A stretch of 64,000 nt of DNA. Origin: Mycoplasma sp. ATU-Cv-703 (GTDB lineage Bacteria; Bacillota_I; Bacilli_A; Mycoplasmatales; Metamycoplasmataceae). Of the stretch, positions 19,285 to 29,949 are shown piece by piece. The notes under the pieces were generated by a model. That model was given only the letters and a program-made list of their open reading frames with translations, did no database searches and was not told the origin of the DNA. Location: the NCBI GenBank assembly GCA_004011965.1, contig RYZV01000001.1, positions 507,726 to 571,725 on the forward strand. Direction: 5' to 3'. The translations under genes and the position numbers were made by a program. Within the stretch, counting starts at the first letter, position 1. Each line of letters starts with the position of its first letter.

Positions 19285-20643
19285 ATGAAGTTAAGTTCGT
19301 GGCTACCGAAACGGAGATTTGCCCACCATGTTTTACGCCTAATTATTCCGATCGCTCTTGGTCAAATGTTAGTCACTTCGGTCTCGTTTGTCGATCAGTT
19401 TATGGTCGGTTGGATTGAGGACGTTGAACAGCCGCTCACGACCGTTTTAATTACGACGGAAATTTTTCATGTGGCGATGAGTATCAACTTGGGAATTGGT
19501 CTAGTTGGTGACATTTTTGGCGCCCAGTTTTTCGGAGCTAAGATGTTTCGTAAGTTTAAAGCGGCTAACAAAATTAAAACGCTTACCAATTTTTGGGCCG
19601 CTCTTATAACGGTGGTTTTTCTCAACATTTTTGCCGAAAGACTGCTCGGTTTATTCATTGACCACCCCTACACTTTACGCGTGGCTGCCCGTTATCTCCG
19701 GCTTTTGACGATTGGCCATGTCATGTACGCGGTTACGATGAGTTTCATTGGCGCGCTTAACACGATTGGCAAACCGCGCTACCAACTTTATTCTTCGCTC
19801 GTGCCGCTCACGGTCAACATTTTCTTTAACGTGGTTTTTCTTTATTGGATGAAACTTGACCTTTCAGGCGCTGCCCTTTCAACTATTTTGGCTCGTTTTT
19901 TAGAACTAATGCTCGTCTTTATTTTTGTTTGGAAAAACCGGAAGTTTGTTTGGTTTGGTTGAAATTGGTGAAGATTTGATTTTCAGTTAGTTAAATCAAT
20001 GGCCAGGCGCGGCCTCATTATTACTAGTCAAGTCGCGCTTGCACTCGGACTAGTGGCTAAAACAGCGGTTTGAACTAACAATTACCCGGATATTAGCGAA
20101 GCGGTCGGGATCGGTTATGCCATTAACGGACTTTTGTGGGCAACTTTCCCTGGTTTTAGCACCGCCTCAAAAGTTTTAATCGGACGGCGAATGGCGAACA
20201 ATCAATTTGACCAAGCTTACGACGAATCGCGGAAAATGTTGCTAATCGTTTTTGTTTTTGGACTAATCTTGGGCCTAACCACTTTACCGCTCGCTTTTTT
20301 CTTGCCTAGGGCGGTTGGCCTGAGTTCGGCCAATGAAATTAGCGCTGCCCAGACGATGATTATCGTGGAAGCATTTTTGATCGTTTTTATTATTTGCGGA
20401 GTCTACATTTTTTCGCTGCTAGAGGCGGGCGGATTTTCATTTGCTTCAACTTTTTTAAACAGTTACTACGTGATTGCCGTTGTTTTTCCCTTCGCTAGCC
20501 TATTAGCCCATTTCACTAATATTTCGTTTGAGCGACTTTACCTATTAACCCAACTACTCCATTCGCTAGGTGTTTTTAGTGTTTCGCTACCTTTCTTTTT
20601 CCGCCGGCGTTGACTACGCAACATTACCATTAGTCACCGCTAA
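19285..20643 (+). CDS. MATE-family efflux transporter
   Basis: A 452-residue multidrug and toxin extrusion-type transporter with about twelve hydrophobic helices. Family features: LIIPIALGQMLVTSVSFVDQFMVGW in helix 1-2, FGAQFFGA, and the repeat in the second half beginning KSMARRGLIITSQVALALG. TGA at 19960, 19969, 19975, 20071 and 20611 are Trp. Substrate is unknown; the family exchanges cations for drugs or metabolites. The stop codon overlaps the stop of pyrG, encoded on the other strand, by 4 nt. Confidence 0.92.
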
Positions 20644-22247
20644 GGTTTGCTCTTACTAATTACGCGCAAAAATTCTTGGAAGAGCGGATGGGGATGCAGC
20701 GGATTAGCTTCAAACTCGGGGTGAGCTTGGACGCCTATGTAAAAAGGGTGACTTTTGACTTCGCACACTTCGGCTAGACCGGTTTGTTCATCAAAACCTG
20801 AGAAGAGAAAATCACCTTGATTGAGTTGCTCAACGTACTGCGGACTAGCTTCGTAGCGGTGCCGGTGGCGTTCGTAAGCGTGAGTTGAACCATAAATTTG
20901 GCTCACGCGCGATCCACGGACTAGTTTGGTTTTTGAACGACCCAGTCTTAAGGTCCCGCCCAGTCGGTGGTGTTTTTTATCTTGAATTAAATCAATCACA
21001 AAAGTTCCTTGGCGCGAAATTTCTCGGCTGGTCGGATTGGGAATTTGGAGTTCTTGAGCCTGAACAATCACCATCGCTTGGAAACCGTAGCAAATGCCGA
21101 GCGTTGGCAACTTGCGTAGTCGCGTAAAGCGGGCGACGGCAACTTTGCCAATAAAACCGCGTTTACCAAAGCCGGGCAAAATAATCACACCGCTAACACC
21201 TTCTAAACGCTGGGCGATCGTTTTTTCGTCAAGCAGCGAGCTTGAGGCTAGTCAAACAAGCTCCACTTCGCAGTGGGCATAGTTAGCCGAAATGTTAATC
21301 GCTTCGACGATTGATTTATAAGCGTCTTCTAGTTCGACGTACTTACCAACCATTGCGATGCGAACTTTCTTGTGTTTTGGTGCGTTAATTAGTTTGACGT
21401 ATTTTTTTCAGTCCGCTAAATCGGGTCGTGGACAAGGTAGGCCAAAGTGTTGCAAAATAAATTTGGCTAAGTTAAGTTTTTCAAAGTAAAGTGGCAGTTT
21501 ATAAATGTTATCCACATCAGGCACGGGCACGCAATGGTCGCGCTTAACAAAAGTTAGTGCGGCTGTTTTTTCGGCGATTGAAGCTGGAATAGCCGAGTTA
21601 GCTCGCAAAAGAATCATGTTAGGCGACAAACCGCTAGCGTGAAGTTCGCGCACCGAGTGTTGAGTCGGCTTAGTTTTAAATTCTTCCGAGGCTTTTAAAT
21701 AAGGAATAAACGAGCAGTGAATTAAAAAAGTTTGCCCCTGGTAGCGATGGGAAAACTCCCACAGCGCTTGTAAAAAAGGTTGCGATTCGATGTCTCCGAC
21801 CGTTCCGCCCACCTCGGTAATGATAAAGTCGGCTTTAGAGTTAAGCGCAACTTGTTCAATTTTGTGGATGATTTTATCGGTCACGTGGGGAATCGCCTGG
21901 ATTGTTTTGCCGTGGTAAACTCCGAGCCTTTCTTCTTCAAGCAACTCTTGCATTAGCTTGCCCTGTGTGTAGTTAGAATCTTTGGTAAAAGTTTCGCCGA
22001 TAAACCGCTCGTAATGGCCAAGGTCTAAATCGGTTTCACCACCGTCAACAGTTACAAAAACCTCACCGTGTTGGTAAGGACTCATCGTGCCGGGGTCGAC
22101 ATTGTAGTAGGGGTCAAATTTTTGCACAAAAACTCGGTAATTGCGGGCTTTAAGCAAACGTCCCAGCGCCGCGGCTGAGACACCCTTTCCTAAACCAGAT
22201 ACAACTCCTCCCGTGACAAATAAGAACTTGGTACGTTTTAAAGGCAT
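20640..22247 (-). CDS. pyrG: CTP synthase
   Basis: A 535-residue enzyme that makes CTP from UTP, ATP and glutamine. The N-terminal synthetase domain starts KFLFVTGGVVSGLGKG, with DPYYNVDPGTMSPYQHGEV and the ERF(I/L) region. The C-terminal class I glutamine amidotransferase domain has LGICYGFQ with nucleophile Cys386, and ends in the QAHPEFEANP motif. Two positions differ from the common form (LPGFGKRG rather than PGGFG), probably harmless. TGA (tca on the plus strand) codons are Trp. An AAGGAGT ribosome-binding site sits at 22251-22257. It is convergent with, and overlaps, the MATE gene. Confidence 0.97.
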
Positions 22248-22346
22248 GGCACTCCTTGCAAAATAGCTACAAAATCATTTTACTGGACACACCGGCTGAC
22301 CTAACCACGATTTTTCTCGTAGAATGTAATGGAAAGAGGGTGAACG

Positions 22347-23000
22347 TTGCGAGCATTTTTTGGCTTCCGCCAAACTCGAAACCGAACTTTGGTCCAGAAG
22401 ATTGCTTTGAGCGGCATTATGCTCGGTCTAGTTTTACTGGCTCAGTTTTGCGAACGTTTCATGCCGATTTTTGCCTACATGAAAATTAATTTTTCGCTCG
22501 TTTTCATCTTGCCGGTCTTTTACTTTGCCGGTTGGTATTTTGGTTTGCTTTTGCTCGTATTAAGAGGCATCTTGGGAACGCTGATCGATTCTTTCACGCT
22601 TGCGACTTTAATTGGTCACGCAATTTTGCTGTTTGTGGAGACATTGCTCGTGCTGCTGATGTACCTTTACTCGTTTGTTTTTAGAAATGTGGTTAACCAC
22701 AACTTAAAAATGCTTTTCATCATTTTGGCGACTTTGGTCAGCATTTGTTTTCTAGCCAGCTATTTGAACGCGACTTTGTTTTTACCCATTTACCTTTTTT
22801 ACTACGGCATCACTTCTTCGCCCACGCTCGCGGCGGCCATTAGCGTTTTTGATCAGATTAGCCCCTTTTACTTTGGCATCCCTAACTACTGGGCGGGAAC
22901 TTTGGTTGCTTACTGAGTTGGCAATTTTTGTAAGTTTGGGCTAGTTTTTACGCTTTACTTTCCGCTGGCTAAAATTTTGCGCGGTTATTACGCTGGATAA
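22347..23000 (+). CDS. ECF transporter S component (probable)
   Basis: A 217-residue membrane protein with about six helices, the size and layout of substrate-binding S components of energy-coupling factor vitamin importers. Features: ALSGIMLGLVLLAQF in helix 1, FMPIFAYMKINFSLVF, then GILGTLIDSF, and an aromatic-rich loop before GIPNYWAGTLVAYW. TTG at 22347 is the start that follows AAAGAGGG (22333-22340) at suitable distance; TAGAAT is at 22319-22324. TGA at 22914 is Trp. The vitamin transported cannot be deduced. The shared EcfA/T module is not in this window. Confidence 0.78.
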
Positions 23001-23006
23001 AATCGT

Positions 23007-23033
23007 TTAGCACTCTGGACACTAGTCTGCTAA
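23007..23033 (+). promoter_or_regulatory. CIRCE element (HrcA operator) upstream of lon
   Basis: TTAGCACTC (23007-23015), a 9-nt spacer and GTCTGCTAA (23025-23033) match the CIRCE consensus TTAGCACTC-N9-GAGTGCTAA at 16 of 18 arm positions. It overlaps the lon promoter, so HrcA binding would block transcription until heat shock. CIRCE upstream of lon is known in other mycoplasmas. Confidence 0.9.
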
Positions 23034-23045
23034 TTTTGGTATAAT
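23016..23045 (+). promoter_or_regulatory. lon promoter
   Basis: A -35-like TGGACA (23016-23021) lies inside the CIRCE spacer, 18 bp before a TATAAT -10 box (23040-23045). The arrangement explains repression by HrcA through occlusion of the -35 box. Confidence 0.72.
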
Positions 23046-23096
23046 TAATTCAAAAGACGCCTAAGCAGTTAAAATTAAAGTTAAAAGAGGTGCCCA

Positions 23097-25406
23097 TTGA
23101 AATATCCTGTTATAACAACTCGCGGAGTAATCGTTTTTCCCGGTTACACGAGTTCGTTAGATGTTGGTCGCAAGTCTTCGCTCAACGCGATTGACATCGC
23201 TATTTCCAAGTTTAACAACCAGTTAGTTTTGGTGTCCCAACGCGACATTCTCAAAAACGAAGTTGGCGGCAAAGCCGACCTTTTTAGCGTGGGGACTTTG
23301 GTGTCGATCAAAGTTGAACGCGAACACCAAACTAACGCCAAAACTTTAGCCGTGACTGGTCTAAAAAGAGTGCGGATCAAAGAGATTAGTTTGAACGAAG
23401 GTTTTTTGGTGGAAGCCGAAATTAGCGTTCTCAAAGACCGCCAAAGCAAAACGGGTGATGAAGGTTCGTTGGTAACTAAAATTTCCCGTAAACTTGACGC
23501 GGTAGTCGGGAGCATGGTTAACATTCCTAAGCACGTTCTCTCTTCGTTAGCCTCGGGCATTTCGGCTGGCGAGTTAGCCGACGTGATCGCCCATTACTTA
23601 CCAATTGCACTGCCGAAAAAACAAGAAATTTTGGAAGCTACCTTAGTTTCTAAAAGGCTGAAATTAATTTTGCAGCACTTAGAAGAAGAGTCGCGAATTA
23701 ACCAAATTGACAAAGACATTGATAAGTCGGTTCGGAAAACGCTTGATGGCCAACAGAAAGAGTTTCTTCTGCGCGAACGTATGAAAGCGATTAAGGAAGA
23801 GCTCGGAGAAATTTCTTCCAAAGACACCGAAATTGAAGATTGGAAGAAAACGCTTGAGGACAAAAAATACCCCGGAGAAGTTCGGGCTAAAGCTTTGGAA
23901 GAAATTAAAAAGTACGAGTCGACTCCGCCCATTTCGGCCGAAGCTAACGTCATTAAGAGTTACATTGAACTAATTATTAAACTGCCTTGGAAAACTTTCA
24001 CAGTTGATAACGAAGACATTCAAAAAACTAAGCATGTGCTTGATAAATACCACTACGGTCTCAAAAAGGTTAAGGAACGGATTTTAGAGTACTTGGCGGT
24101 TAAAATTAACACCAAAAATTCTCACGCCCCAATTATTACTTTGCTTGGTCCTCCCGGAGTTGGAAAAACTTCCTTGGCGCGCTCGATTGGCGAAGCAATC
24201 GGTCGCGAAGTGATTAAAGTTTCGCTCGGAGGACTGCGCGATGAAGCCGAGATTCGCGGTCACCGCCGCACATACGTCGGAGCGATGCCGGGCAAAATAA
24301 TTCAAGCGGTTAAAAAAGCCCAAACTTCTAACCCCGTTATTTTGCTTGATGAGATCGATAAAATGTCTTCCGACTACAAAGGCGACCCCACTTCGGCGAT
24401 GTTGGAGGTGCTTGATCCTGAGCAAAACCGCAAATTTCAAGACCACTACTTAGAACTGGAGTACGACCTTTCCCAAGTCATGTTTATCGCGACTGCTAAC
24501 TACTTAGAAAACATCCCGGCTCCTTTAATTGACCGGGTGGAAATCATTCGTCTGAACCAGTACAGTTCAGAAGAAAAACTGGAGATTGCTAAACAGCACA
24601 TCATTCCCCGTACGATTATGGAAAATGGACTCACCAAAAAACAGTTCAACATTTCTGACCGCACGATTGAGTATGTGATTGATAAATACACCCAGGAAGC
24701 TGGTGTCAGAGAACTTCAGCGGATCATGAGTAAGTTGGCTCGGAAAGTGGTCGTTAAAAAGTTGGAGGGCAAAGTTCAGGAAGAATTTCACGTCAATCAG
24801 CAAGTGGTAACTGAGTTTCTCGGTCAAGAGACGGTTTACAAAGAAAAACTGAAAGGACGCGCCGAGGTTGGTCTAGTCAACGGCATGTATTACTCGGCCG
24901 TCGGTGGCGGTTTGTTGCCGATTGAGGTGACCACATACCCAACTAAAAACGGCGAAATTAAGTTGACAGGTTCGATTCGCGACGTCATGAAAGAGTCACT
25001 TAACATCGCGATTGGTTACATCAGAGCTAACTCAAAACGGTTTGGCATTAATTTTGACTTTGAAAAAAACACCATTCAAGTTCACGTTCCCGAGGGAGCA
25101 ATGCCTAAAGATGGACCTTCGGCCGGAATCGCTTTTGCGACCGCCGTTATTTCCGCTTTGCTCAACAAACCGATTGACAAAGACATCGCCCTAACTGGTG
25201 AGATTACTTTGCGCGGAAAAATTCTGCCGATCGGAGGACTAAAAGAGAAATCGCTCGGCGCGGTTGAAGCGGGCGTGAAACGAATTTTCATCCCTCGTTT
25301 TAACCAAAAGGACACCGAAGATTTAGCCAAAAAAGTTCGCCAGTATGCCCAAATTATTCCGGTTGAAAATTACAACGAAGTTTTTGAGCACATCTTTTCT
25401 TCTTAG
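23097..25406 (+). CDS. lon: ATP-dependent Lon protease
   Basis: A 769-residue AAA+ serine protease that degrades damaged and regulatory proteins in the cytoplasm. Order of domains: N-terminal substrate-binding (1-~210), helical region with a long coiled coil (IDKDIDKSVRKTL, QQKEFLLRERMKAIKEELG), AAA+ with Walker A GPPGVGKT (351-358) and Walker B VILLDEIDKM, then the protease domain with Ser675 in KDGPSAG and Lys718 in LKEKSLGA. Start is TTG, supported by AAGAGGTG about 6 nt upstream. It is monocistronic, between a CIRCE promoter and a terminator. Confidence 0.98.
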   Translation: MKYPVITTRGVIVFPGYTSSLDVGRKSSLNAIDIAISKFNNQLVLVSQRDILKNEVGGKADLFSVGTLVSIKVEREHQTNAKTLAVTGLKRVRIKEISLNEGFLVEAEISVLKDRQSKTGDEGSLVTKISRKLDAVVGSMVNIPKHVLSSLASGISAGELADVIAHYLPIALPKKQEILEATLVSKRLKLILQHLEEESRINQIDKDIDKSVRKTLDGQQKEFLLRERMKAIKEELGEISSKDTEIEDWKKTLEDKKYPGEVRAKALEEIKKYESTPPISAEANVIKSYIELIIKLPWKTFTVDNEDIQKTKHVLDKYHYGLKKVKERILEYLAVKINTKNSHAPIITLLGPPGVGKTSLARSIGEAIGREVIKVSLGGLRDEAEIRGHRRTYVGAMPGKIIQAVKKAQTSNPVILLDEIDKMSSDYKGDPTSAMLEVLDPEQNRKFQDHYLELEYDLSQVMFIATANYLENIPAPLIDRVEIIRLNQYSSEEKLEIAKQHIIPRTIMENGLTKKQFNISDRTIEYVIDKYTQEAGVRELQRIMSKLARKVVVKKLEGKVQEEFHVNQQVVTEFLGQETVYKEKLKGRAEVGLVNGMYYSAVGGGLLPIEVTTYPTKNGEIKLTGSIRDVMKESLNIAIGYIRANSKRFGINFDFEKNTIQVHVPEGAMPKDGPSAGIAFATAVISALLNKPIDKDIALTGEITLRGKILPIGGLKEKSLGAVEAGVKRIFIPRFNQKDTEDLAKKVRQYAQIIPVENYNEVFEHIFSS

Positions 25407-25434
25407 TCTTAAATCAGTTTCCCCAAAGTTAATT

Positions 25435-25460
25435 AACGCGCTGGTTGAGCGCGTTTTTTT
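25435..25460 (+). terminator. Rho-independent terminator after lon
   Basis: An 8-bp stem AACGCGCT/AGCGCGTT with GGTTG loop is followed by a T run; it separates lon from the ribosomal superoperon. Confidence 0.9.
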
Positions 25461-25533
25461 GACCAACTTTTCAGCGTTAAATAGGGGGCAAAACTGGGCA
25501 AAAAGTTTTTTTCCAACCTTGGTTTAAAGTCTA

Positions 25534-25655
25534 TATAATAATTAAGCAACTAACGGCCTTGAGGTATTAGGTTGTTGATACGCCCAAAATAGTTGTCCTA
25601 GGCGGATCAAGAGTTAATACGGAGCCGGTTCTGTTCAAGAACAAAAGGAGACAAC
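25534..25655 (+). promoter_or_regulatory. Promoter and structured leader of the ribosomal superoperon
   Basis: A TATAAT box (25534-25539) starts a leader of about 110 nt before rpsJ. Three possible stems are visible: CAACTAA with TTAGGTTG, CGCC with GGCG around 25580-25605, and GTTCT/AGAAC (GTTCTGTTCAAGAAC) just before the AAAGGAG ribosome-binding site. This may be a leader controlled by a ribosomal protein, as for S10 operons elsewhere, but I cannot match a known class. Confidence 0.55.
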
Positions 25656-25961
25656 ATGTCGCAAGTGAAGATTAAAATTCGTGCCTACGAAGCAGCGCTA
25701 GTTGACCAAGCGGCCCGAAAAATCACCACCGTTGCCGAGCAAGAAAACGCCAAAGTGTCTGGCCCAGTGCCAATGCCAACTCGGAAAGAAATTTTTACTG
25801 TTATTCGTCCGACGCACATTTACAAAAAGTCGCGTGAACAGTTTGAAATTCGTACTCACAAACGTTTGATCGTTTTAAGTAGTGTGAGCGAAAAATTATT
25901 GACCACGCTCAAACGACTGGAAGTTCCCTCTGGCGTGGAAATCCAAGTTGATTTTAAGTAG
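25656..25961 (+). CDS. rpsJ: 30S ribosomal protein S10
   Basis: 101 residues, the normal S10 length, with KIRAYEAALVDQAA at the start and GPVPMPTRKEIFTVIRPTHIYKKS in the middle, the universal tRNA-site loop. It binds 16S rRNA in the head of the small subunit. First gene of the S10 operon, with AAAGGAG before the ATG. Confidence 0.98.
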   Translation: MSQVKIKIRAYEAALVDQAARKITTVAEQENAKVSGPVPMPTRKEIFTVIRPTHIYKKSREQFEIRTHKRLIVLSSVSEKLLTTLKRLEVPSGVEIQVDFK

Positions 25962-26006
25962 TAGTTGAAACAAGTCCGCCTTTGGAAGCGGACCGATGGG
26001 AGAAAC

Positions 26007-27353
26007 ATGAAAGGTATATTAGGCAGAAAAGTTGGAATGAGCCAAGTTTTCAGTCAACACGGACAAGCCATCCCCGTTAGCGTTATTGAAGTCCAACCTA
26101 ACGTGGTTAGCGCGGTCTTAGAAACCGAAAAACACGGCTACCAAGCTCTCCAGCTTGGCGCTTTTGATCGAAAAAAATCGACTCATAAAAAACCGCTAGT
26201 TGGTCACTTTGCTAAAGCTAACACGGTACCCAAAAAGTTTGTTCGGGAAATTCGCGACATGGAAGGTTACCAGTTAGGCGACCAAGTAGATTCCAGCATT
26301 TTCCAGGCTGGAGAACTTGTTGACGTAACTGGCATTAGTAAAGGCAAAGGTTTTGCCGGCGCAATTAAACGTCATAACCAACGGATTGGTCCTAAGTCTC
26401 ACGGAGGCGGCGGAGGTTCTAAACCCGTCCGCCAAACTGGTTCGCTCGGTGACATTAGCGGCAACAAAGTTATTAAGGGTATGAACATGCCGGGTCACAT
26501 GGGTCACCAGCAAGTGACAGTTCAAAACTTAGAAGTAATTAGCAGCGACCCTGAAAATGATCTTCTTTTAGTTAAGGGGTCAATTCCAGGCCCAACCAAA
26601 GGTTACGTTTTGGTTCGCCAAGCAGTTAAGGGTCTTAAAAACCGGGCAGGCGTAGAACTAGTTAACGTTCAAGAAACTATTTTGAAAAACAAGTTGCTTG
26701 AGGAAGCCAAAAAAGTTGGGGCCGAGATTAACACCGACATGAGCGTTAAACAAATGCGGGAAGCGATTGCCGCGGCTGAAAAAGTTCGTGAGCAAGAAGA
26801 GGCTCTTTCCCATGTTAGTCCGGCCGAGAAAAAACTGCGCGACGAAATTAAAAATTTGACTAACGAAATTGACCAAATTAAAGAACTTAGTGCCAAACAA
26901 CAAAGCGAGAAAGACCACGAAGGAGTTAAAAGCAGCCAAACTAAACTGGCAGCTTTGGAAAAACTGTTGCAAGAAGCTCAGGCTAAATTGGCTAAGATTG
27001 CCGAGCCAATTGTTAGCCCAGCCGAGCCGCAAGCAAAAAGCGGTCCTGAAAAAGAAAAAGAAAAACCTCAGGACGATCAAACTAACGACGAAAGTCAACC
27101 CGATCAAAAAACTCCCGTCCGTCGCGATGCTCAAACGCAAGAGCCAAAAACTGATCCAGCTCAGTCTGAACAGACCGCGCCAAGCGATAAACCCGCCAGC
27201 AACTTAGCTTCAGACGCCGAGGCTGTTCAAACGCCGAGTCAAGACCAGGAGGACGATAGTTCCCAAGCGCCAACTGAGTCTGAAGGTCAAGACGAAACTG
27301 AATCAGACAAGCCAACGGATGATCTAGCTAAAGAGCCTAAAGGTGGTGAGTAA
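26007..27353 (+). CDS. rplC: 50S ribosomal protein L3 with long acidic C-terminal extension
   Basis: 448 residues, about twice the usual ~210. Residues 1-~220 are a standard L3 ([15 protein letters not shown], then [36 protein letters not shown]), which contacts the peptidyl-transferase region of 23S rRNA. The remaining ~230 residues are a coiled-coil-like stretch ([18 protein letters not shown]) and then a Glu/Gln/Asp/Pro/Ser-rich disordered tail. ATG 26007 is chosen over upstream in-frame codons because it gives the canonical N-terminus with GGGAG upstream. It overlaps rplD by 1 nt. Confidence 0.96.
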   Translation: MKGILGRKVGMSQVFSQHGQAIPVSVIEVQPNVVSAVLETEKHGYQALQLGAFDRKKSTHKKPLVGHFAKANTVPKKFVREIRDMEGYQLGDQVDSSIFQAGELVDVTGISKGKGFAGAIKRHNQRIGPKSHGGGGGSKPVRQTGSLGDISGNKVIKGMNMPGHMGHQQVTVQNLEVISSDPENDLLLVKGSIPGPTKGYVLVRQAVKGLKNRAGVELVNVQETILKNKLLEEAKKVGAEINTDMSVKQMREAIAAAEKVREQEEALSHVSPAEKKLRDEIKNLTNEIDQIKELSAKQQSEKDHEGVKSSQTKLAALEKLLQEAQAKLAKIAEPIVSPAEPQAKSGPEKEKEKPQDDQTNDESQPDQKTPVRRDAQTQEPKTDPAQSEQTAPSDKPASNLASDAEAVQTPSQDQEDDSSQAPTESEGQDETESDKPTDDLAKEPKGGE

Positions 27354-28294
27354 TGAATTCTAAACAAGTTAAAAAAGATCACCCAGCGCAGAGCAAACCA
27401 AGCTCTGCTAGTTCAAAGCCAGTTGAGACTAAAAAGACCCAACCAACTCAGGTCAAAACGGCTCAACCACTAACTAGCGCGCATAAAGATAAATCTTTGA
27501 AAAGTCATCACTCGCCAAAGGAAGTTTCAGTTGCTCCTAAACACGCTTTTGACACGCATCACAAAACGGCGAAAAAATCGGTCTCAACGCCAGAAAAACA
27601 CCCAACTGAACCGACCGCAAAAGTTTCTTCCTCAACTCCCGCAGCCAAAGAAAGCGCTCCCAAGCCACAAACTAAATCAACGCCGACTACCTCTGGATCT
27701 AAAATTCAACCAGCCAGCGGTTTAAAACCAGCCATTTTCGCGGTGAAAGTTAATCGGCAAGCGATTTTTGACGTGGTGCTTTCGGAAAGGGCTAGCCAGC
27801 GACAAGGCACTCACAAAGTGAAAAACCGTGCTGAGGTTCGCGGTGGCGGAGCTAAGCCATGGCGTCAAAAAGGAACCGGACGAGCCCGAGCTGGTTCTAA
27901 TCGTTCGCCAATTTGAGTGGGCGGCGGAGTTGTCTTTGGACCGACTCCTAACGTCAACTACCAACTCAAAGTCAACAAACAAGTGCGCAAACTCGCTTTT
28001 CTCTCGGCCTTGACTCTTAAGGCTAAACAAAAAGCGGTCTTTGTTCACGATTTTAAAATCGCTCAGCCGTCAACCAAAAACTTCTTAAAACAACTTGCCA
28101 ACTTAGCGCTAGACGACAAAATGCGCAAACTACTTTTTGTGGGTGAAAACGAAAAATTGGCTTTATCGCTGCGCAACTTACCTGATTGCCAAATCGTCAA
28201 ACCTAATTCGGTTCACGTCAGTCAAATCATCGGATCCGACGCGGTCATTTTTTCACCCGATGCTTTAACTAGTTTGGAAAGGATGGCTAGCTAA
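27353..28294 (+). CDS. rplD: 50S ribosomal protein L4 with N-terminal extension
   Basis: 313 residues. The first ~124 are a low-complexity Lys/Ser/Pro/Thr-rich extension (for example [17 protein letters not shown]), and the conserved L4 body follows: [20 protein letters not shown] and [18 protein letters not shown], the rRNA-exit-tunnel loop. TGA at 27914 is Trp (SPIWVGGG, conserved in L4). It starts on the last base of rplC and ends on the first base of rplW, so translation is coupled. L4 also autoregulates S10 operons in some bacteria. Confidence 0.96.
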
Positions 28295-28839
28295 TGCATG
28301 TCTCAGAAGTAATTAAGTCGCCGGTTTTGACCGAAAAAACTTACCGCCAAATGGCTCAGCAAATTTACACTTTCGCCGTTGACCCTCGCACTAACAAGTC
28401 CGAAGTCAAGCGCGCCGTGGAATTTATCTTTAACGTCAAAGTTAAAAAAGTCAACATCATTAAAGTTGACCGTAAGCCTAAGAAAATGGGTCGTTTTGCC
28501 GGCTTTAAACCAGGTTACAAAAAAGCGATTGTTACGCTCAAAGAAGGCTCTATCGCGATTTTCCCTGAGGATAAAGATGCCCAGCCAACTGCTCCAACTG
28601 CCGCGGTTGACGAAAACATTAAATCCCAGTCAGGCGAGCCAACTAAACAGGCTAGCGACGTTGAAGCGCGGGCAGCCGCTAAAATAGCCCAGAAAAAACA
28701 GCCGCAGAAAGCAGACGAGCCAGCTGAGTCCAAGACTAAGCAGGCCGAGGAATTAAAGCCTGCTAAACCGGCTCAAAAACCAGAACAGGCTGACAAGGAA
28801 ACAAAAAAACCTGACTCAGGAGGTCAAGATGGCGCTTAA
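28294..28839 (+). CDS. rplW: 50S ribosomal protein L23 with C-terminal extension
   Basis: 181 residues against a usual ~95-100. The conserved domain is at the N-terminus ([55 protein letters not shown]). Beyond residue ~95 lies a Lys/Glu/Ala/Pro-rich tail. L23 sits at the exit tunnel and docks trigger factor and SRP, so the tail would project from the exit region. It overlaps rplB by 11 nt. Confidence 0.96.
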   Translation: MHVSEVIKSPVLTEKTYRQMAQQIYTFAVDPRTNKSEVKRAVEFIFNVKVKKVNIIKVDRKPKKMGRFAGFKPGYKKAIVTLKEGSIAIFPEDKDAQPTAPTAAVDENIKSQSGEPTKQASDVEARAAAKIAQKKQPQKADEPAESKTKQAEELKPAKPAQKPEQADKETKKPDSGGQDGA

Positions 28840-29674
28840 GAAATACAGCGCGGTGACTAATGGCCGCCGCAACATGACAAGTTTAGATTTCCGCGCCAAC
28901 TTGACTGCTTCACGCCCGGAAAAATCTTTGCTTGGTAAACAAAAACAAACCGGCGGTCGTAATAACAGCGGGAAAATCACCGTTCGCCACCACGGCGGTC
29001 AAGTCAAGCGTAAGTACCGCTTCATTGACTTTAAACGTAACAAAGATAACATCCCGGCCCGAGTTAAAACGATCGAGTACGATCCCAATCGCTCAGCCAA
29101 CATTTCGTTAGTCGTTTACCAAGACGGTGAAAAACGTTATATCTTAACACCCCGTGATTTAAAAGTGGGTCAAACGATTGTCTCGGGACCCGACGCTGAC
29201 ATTAAAATTGGTAACGCTTTACCTTTGAAAAGCATCCCTGAGGGAGCTTTTGTTCACAACGTGGAACTTTACCCGGGTGGCGGAGGTCAAATTGCCCGCT
29301 CAGCCGGTTTAGACGCTCAAATTCTTGGTAAAGATGAAAACGGAAAATACGTGACTTTAAAACTGCGTTCTGGCGAAGTGAGACGAATTTTAGCAAGTTG
29401 CCGGGCAACAATCGGAACAGTCGGCAACGAAGAGCATTCGCTGGTTGACCAAGGTAAAGCGGGTCGCAACCGTCACCGCGGAATTCGCCCAACCGTGCGC
29501 GGTTCAGCTATGAACCCGAACGATCACCCTCACGGTGGTGGTGAAGGACGTCAACCGATTGGGCGCAAAAGTCCGATGACTCCGTGAGGTAAAAAAGCAC
29601 TCGGTGTCAAAACTCGTAAAACTCGCAAAGCTTCCGATAAACTAATTATTCGTCAACGAAAGGGGCGTAAATAA
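28829..29674 (+). CDS. rplB: 50S ribosomal protein L2
   Basis: 281 residues, standard length. RNA-binding motifs are clear: [20 protein letters not shown] near the N-terminus and the peptidyl-transferase-proximal [22 protein letters not shown] at 29585 is Trp ([13 protein letters not shown]), as in all L2 proteins, a good check on the genetic code. It overlaps rplW by 11 nt and rpsS by 1 nt. Confidence 0.98.
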
Positions 29675-29949
29675 TGGCACGTTCACTCCGGAAAGGTCCG
29701 TTTGCTGACCACCACTTACTTAAGAAAGTAGCGGCAATTCTTGAAAGTAAAGCGCCGAAACGACCGATTAAAACTTGGTCGCGTCGGAGCACGATTTTCC
29801 CCGATTTTATTGGCCTGACTTTCCAAGTTCACAACGGTCGTAAATTCATTGATGTTTACGTTACCGAAGATATGGTCGGCCACAAGTTGGGCGAGTTTTC
29901 ACCGACGCGCACATTTAGTGGTCACGGCGCAGACAAAGGTAAGAAATAA
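29674..29949 (+). CDS. rpsS: 30S ribosomal protein S19
   Basis: 91 residues, full-length. Conserved [16 protein letters not shown] at the start and [17 protein letters not shown] at the end. It binds the head of 16S rRNA near the A site. The start shares a base with the L2 stop and the stop shares a base with the L22 start. Confidence 0.98.
   Translation: MARSLRKGPFADHHLLKKVAAILESKAPKRPIKTWSRRSTIFPDFIGLTFQVHNGRKFIDVYVTEDMVGHKLGEFSPTRTFSGHGADKGKK

Noticed and set aside
23144-23560. Long minus-strand open frames inside lon and other genes
   Set aside because: They are antisense shadows of well-conserved coding regions and have no ribosome-binding sites or family similarity.
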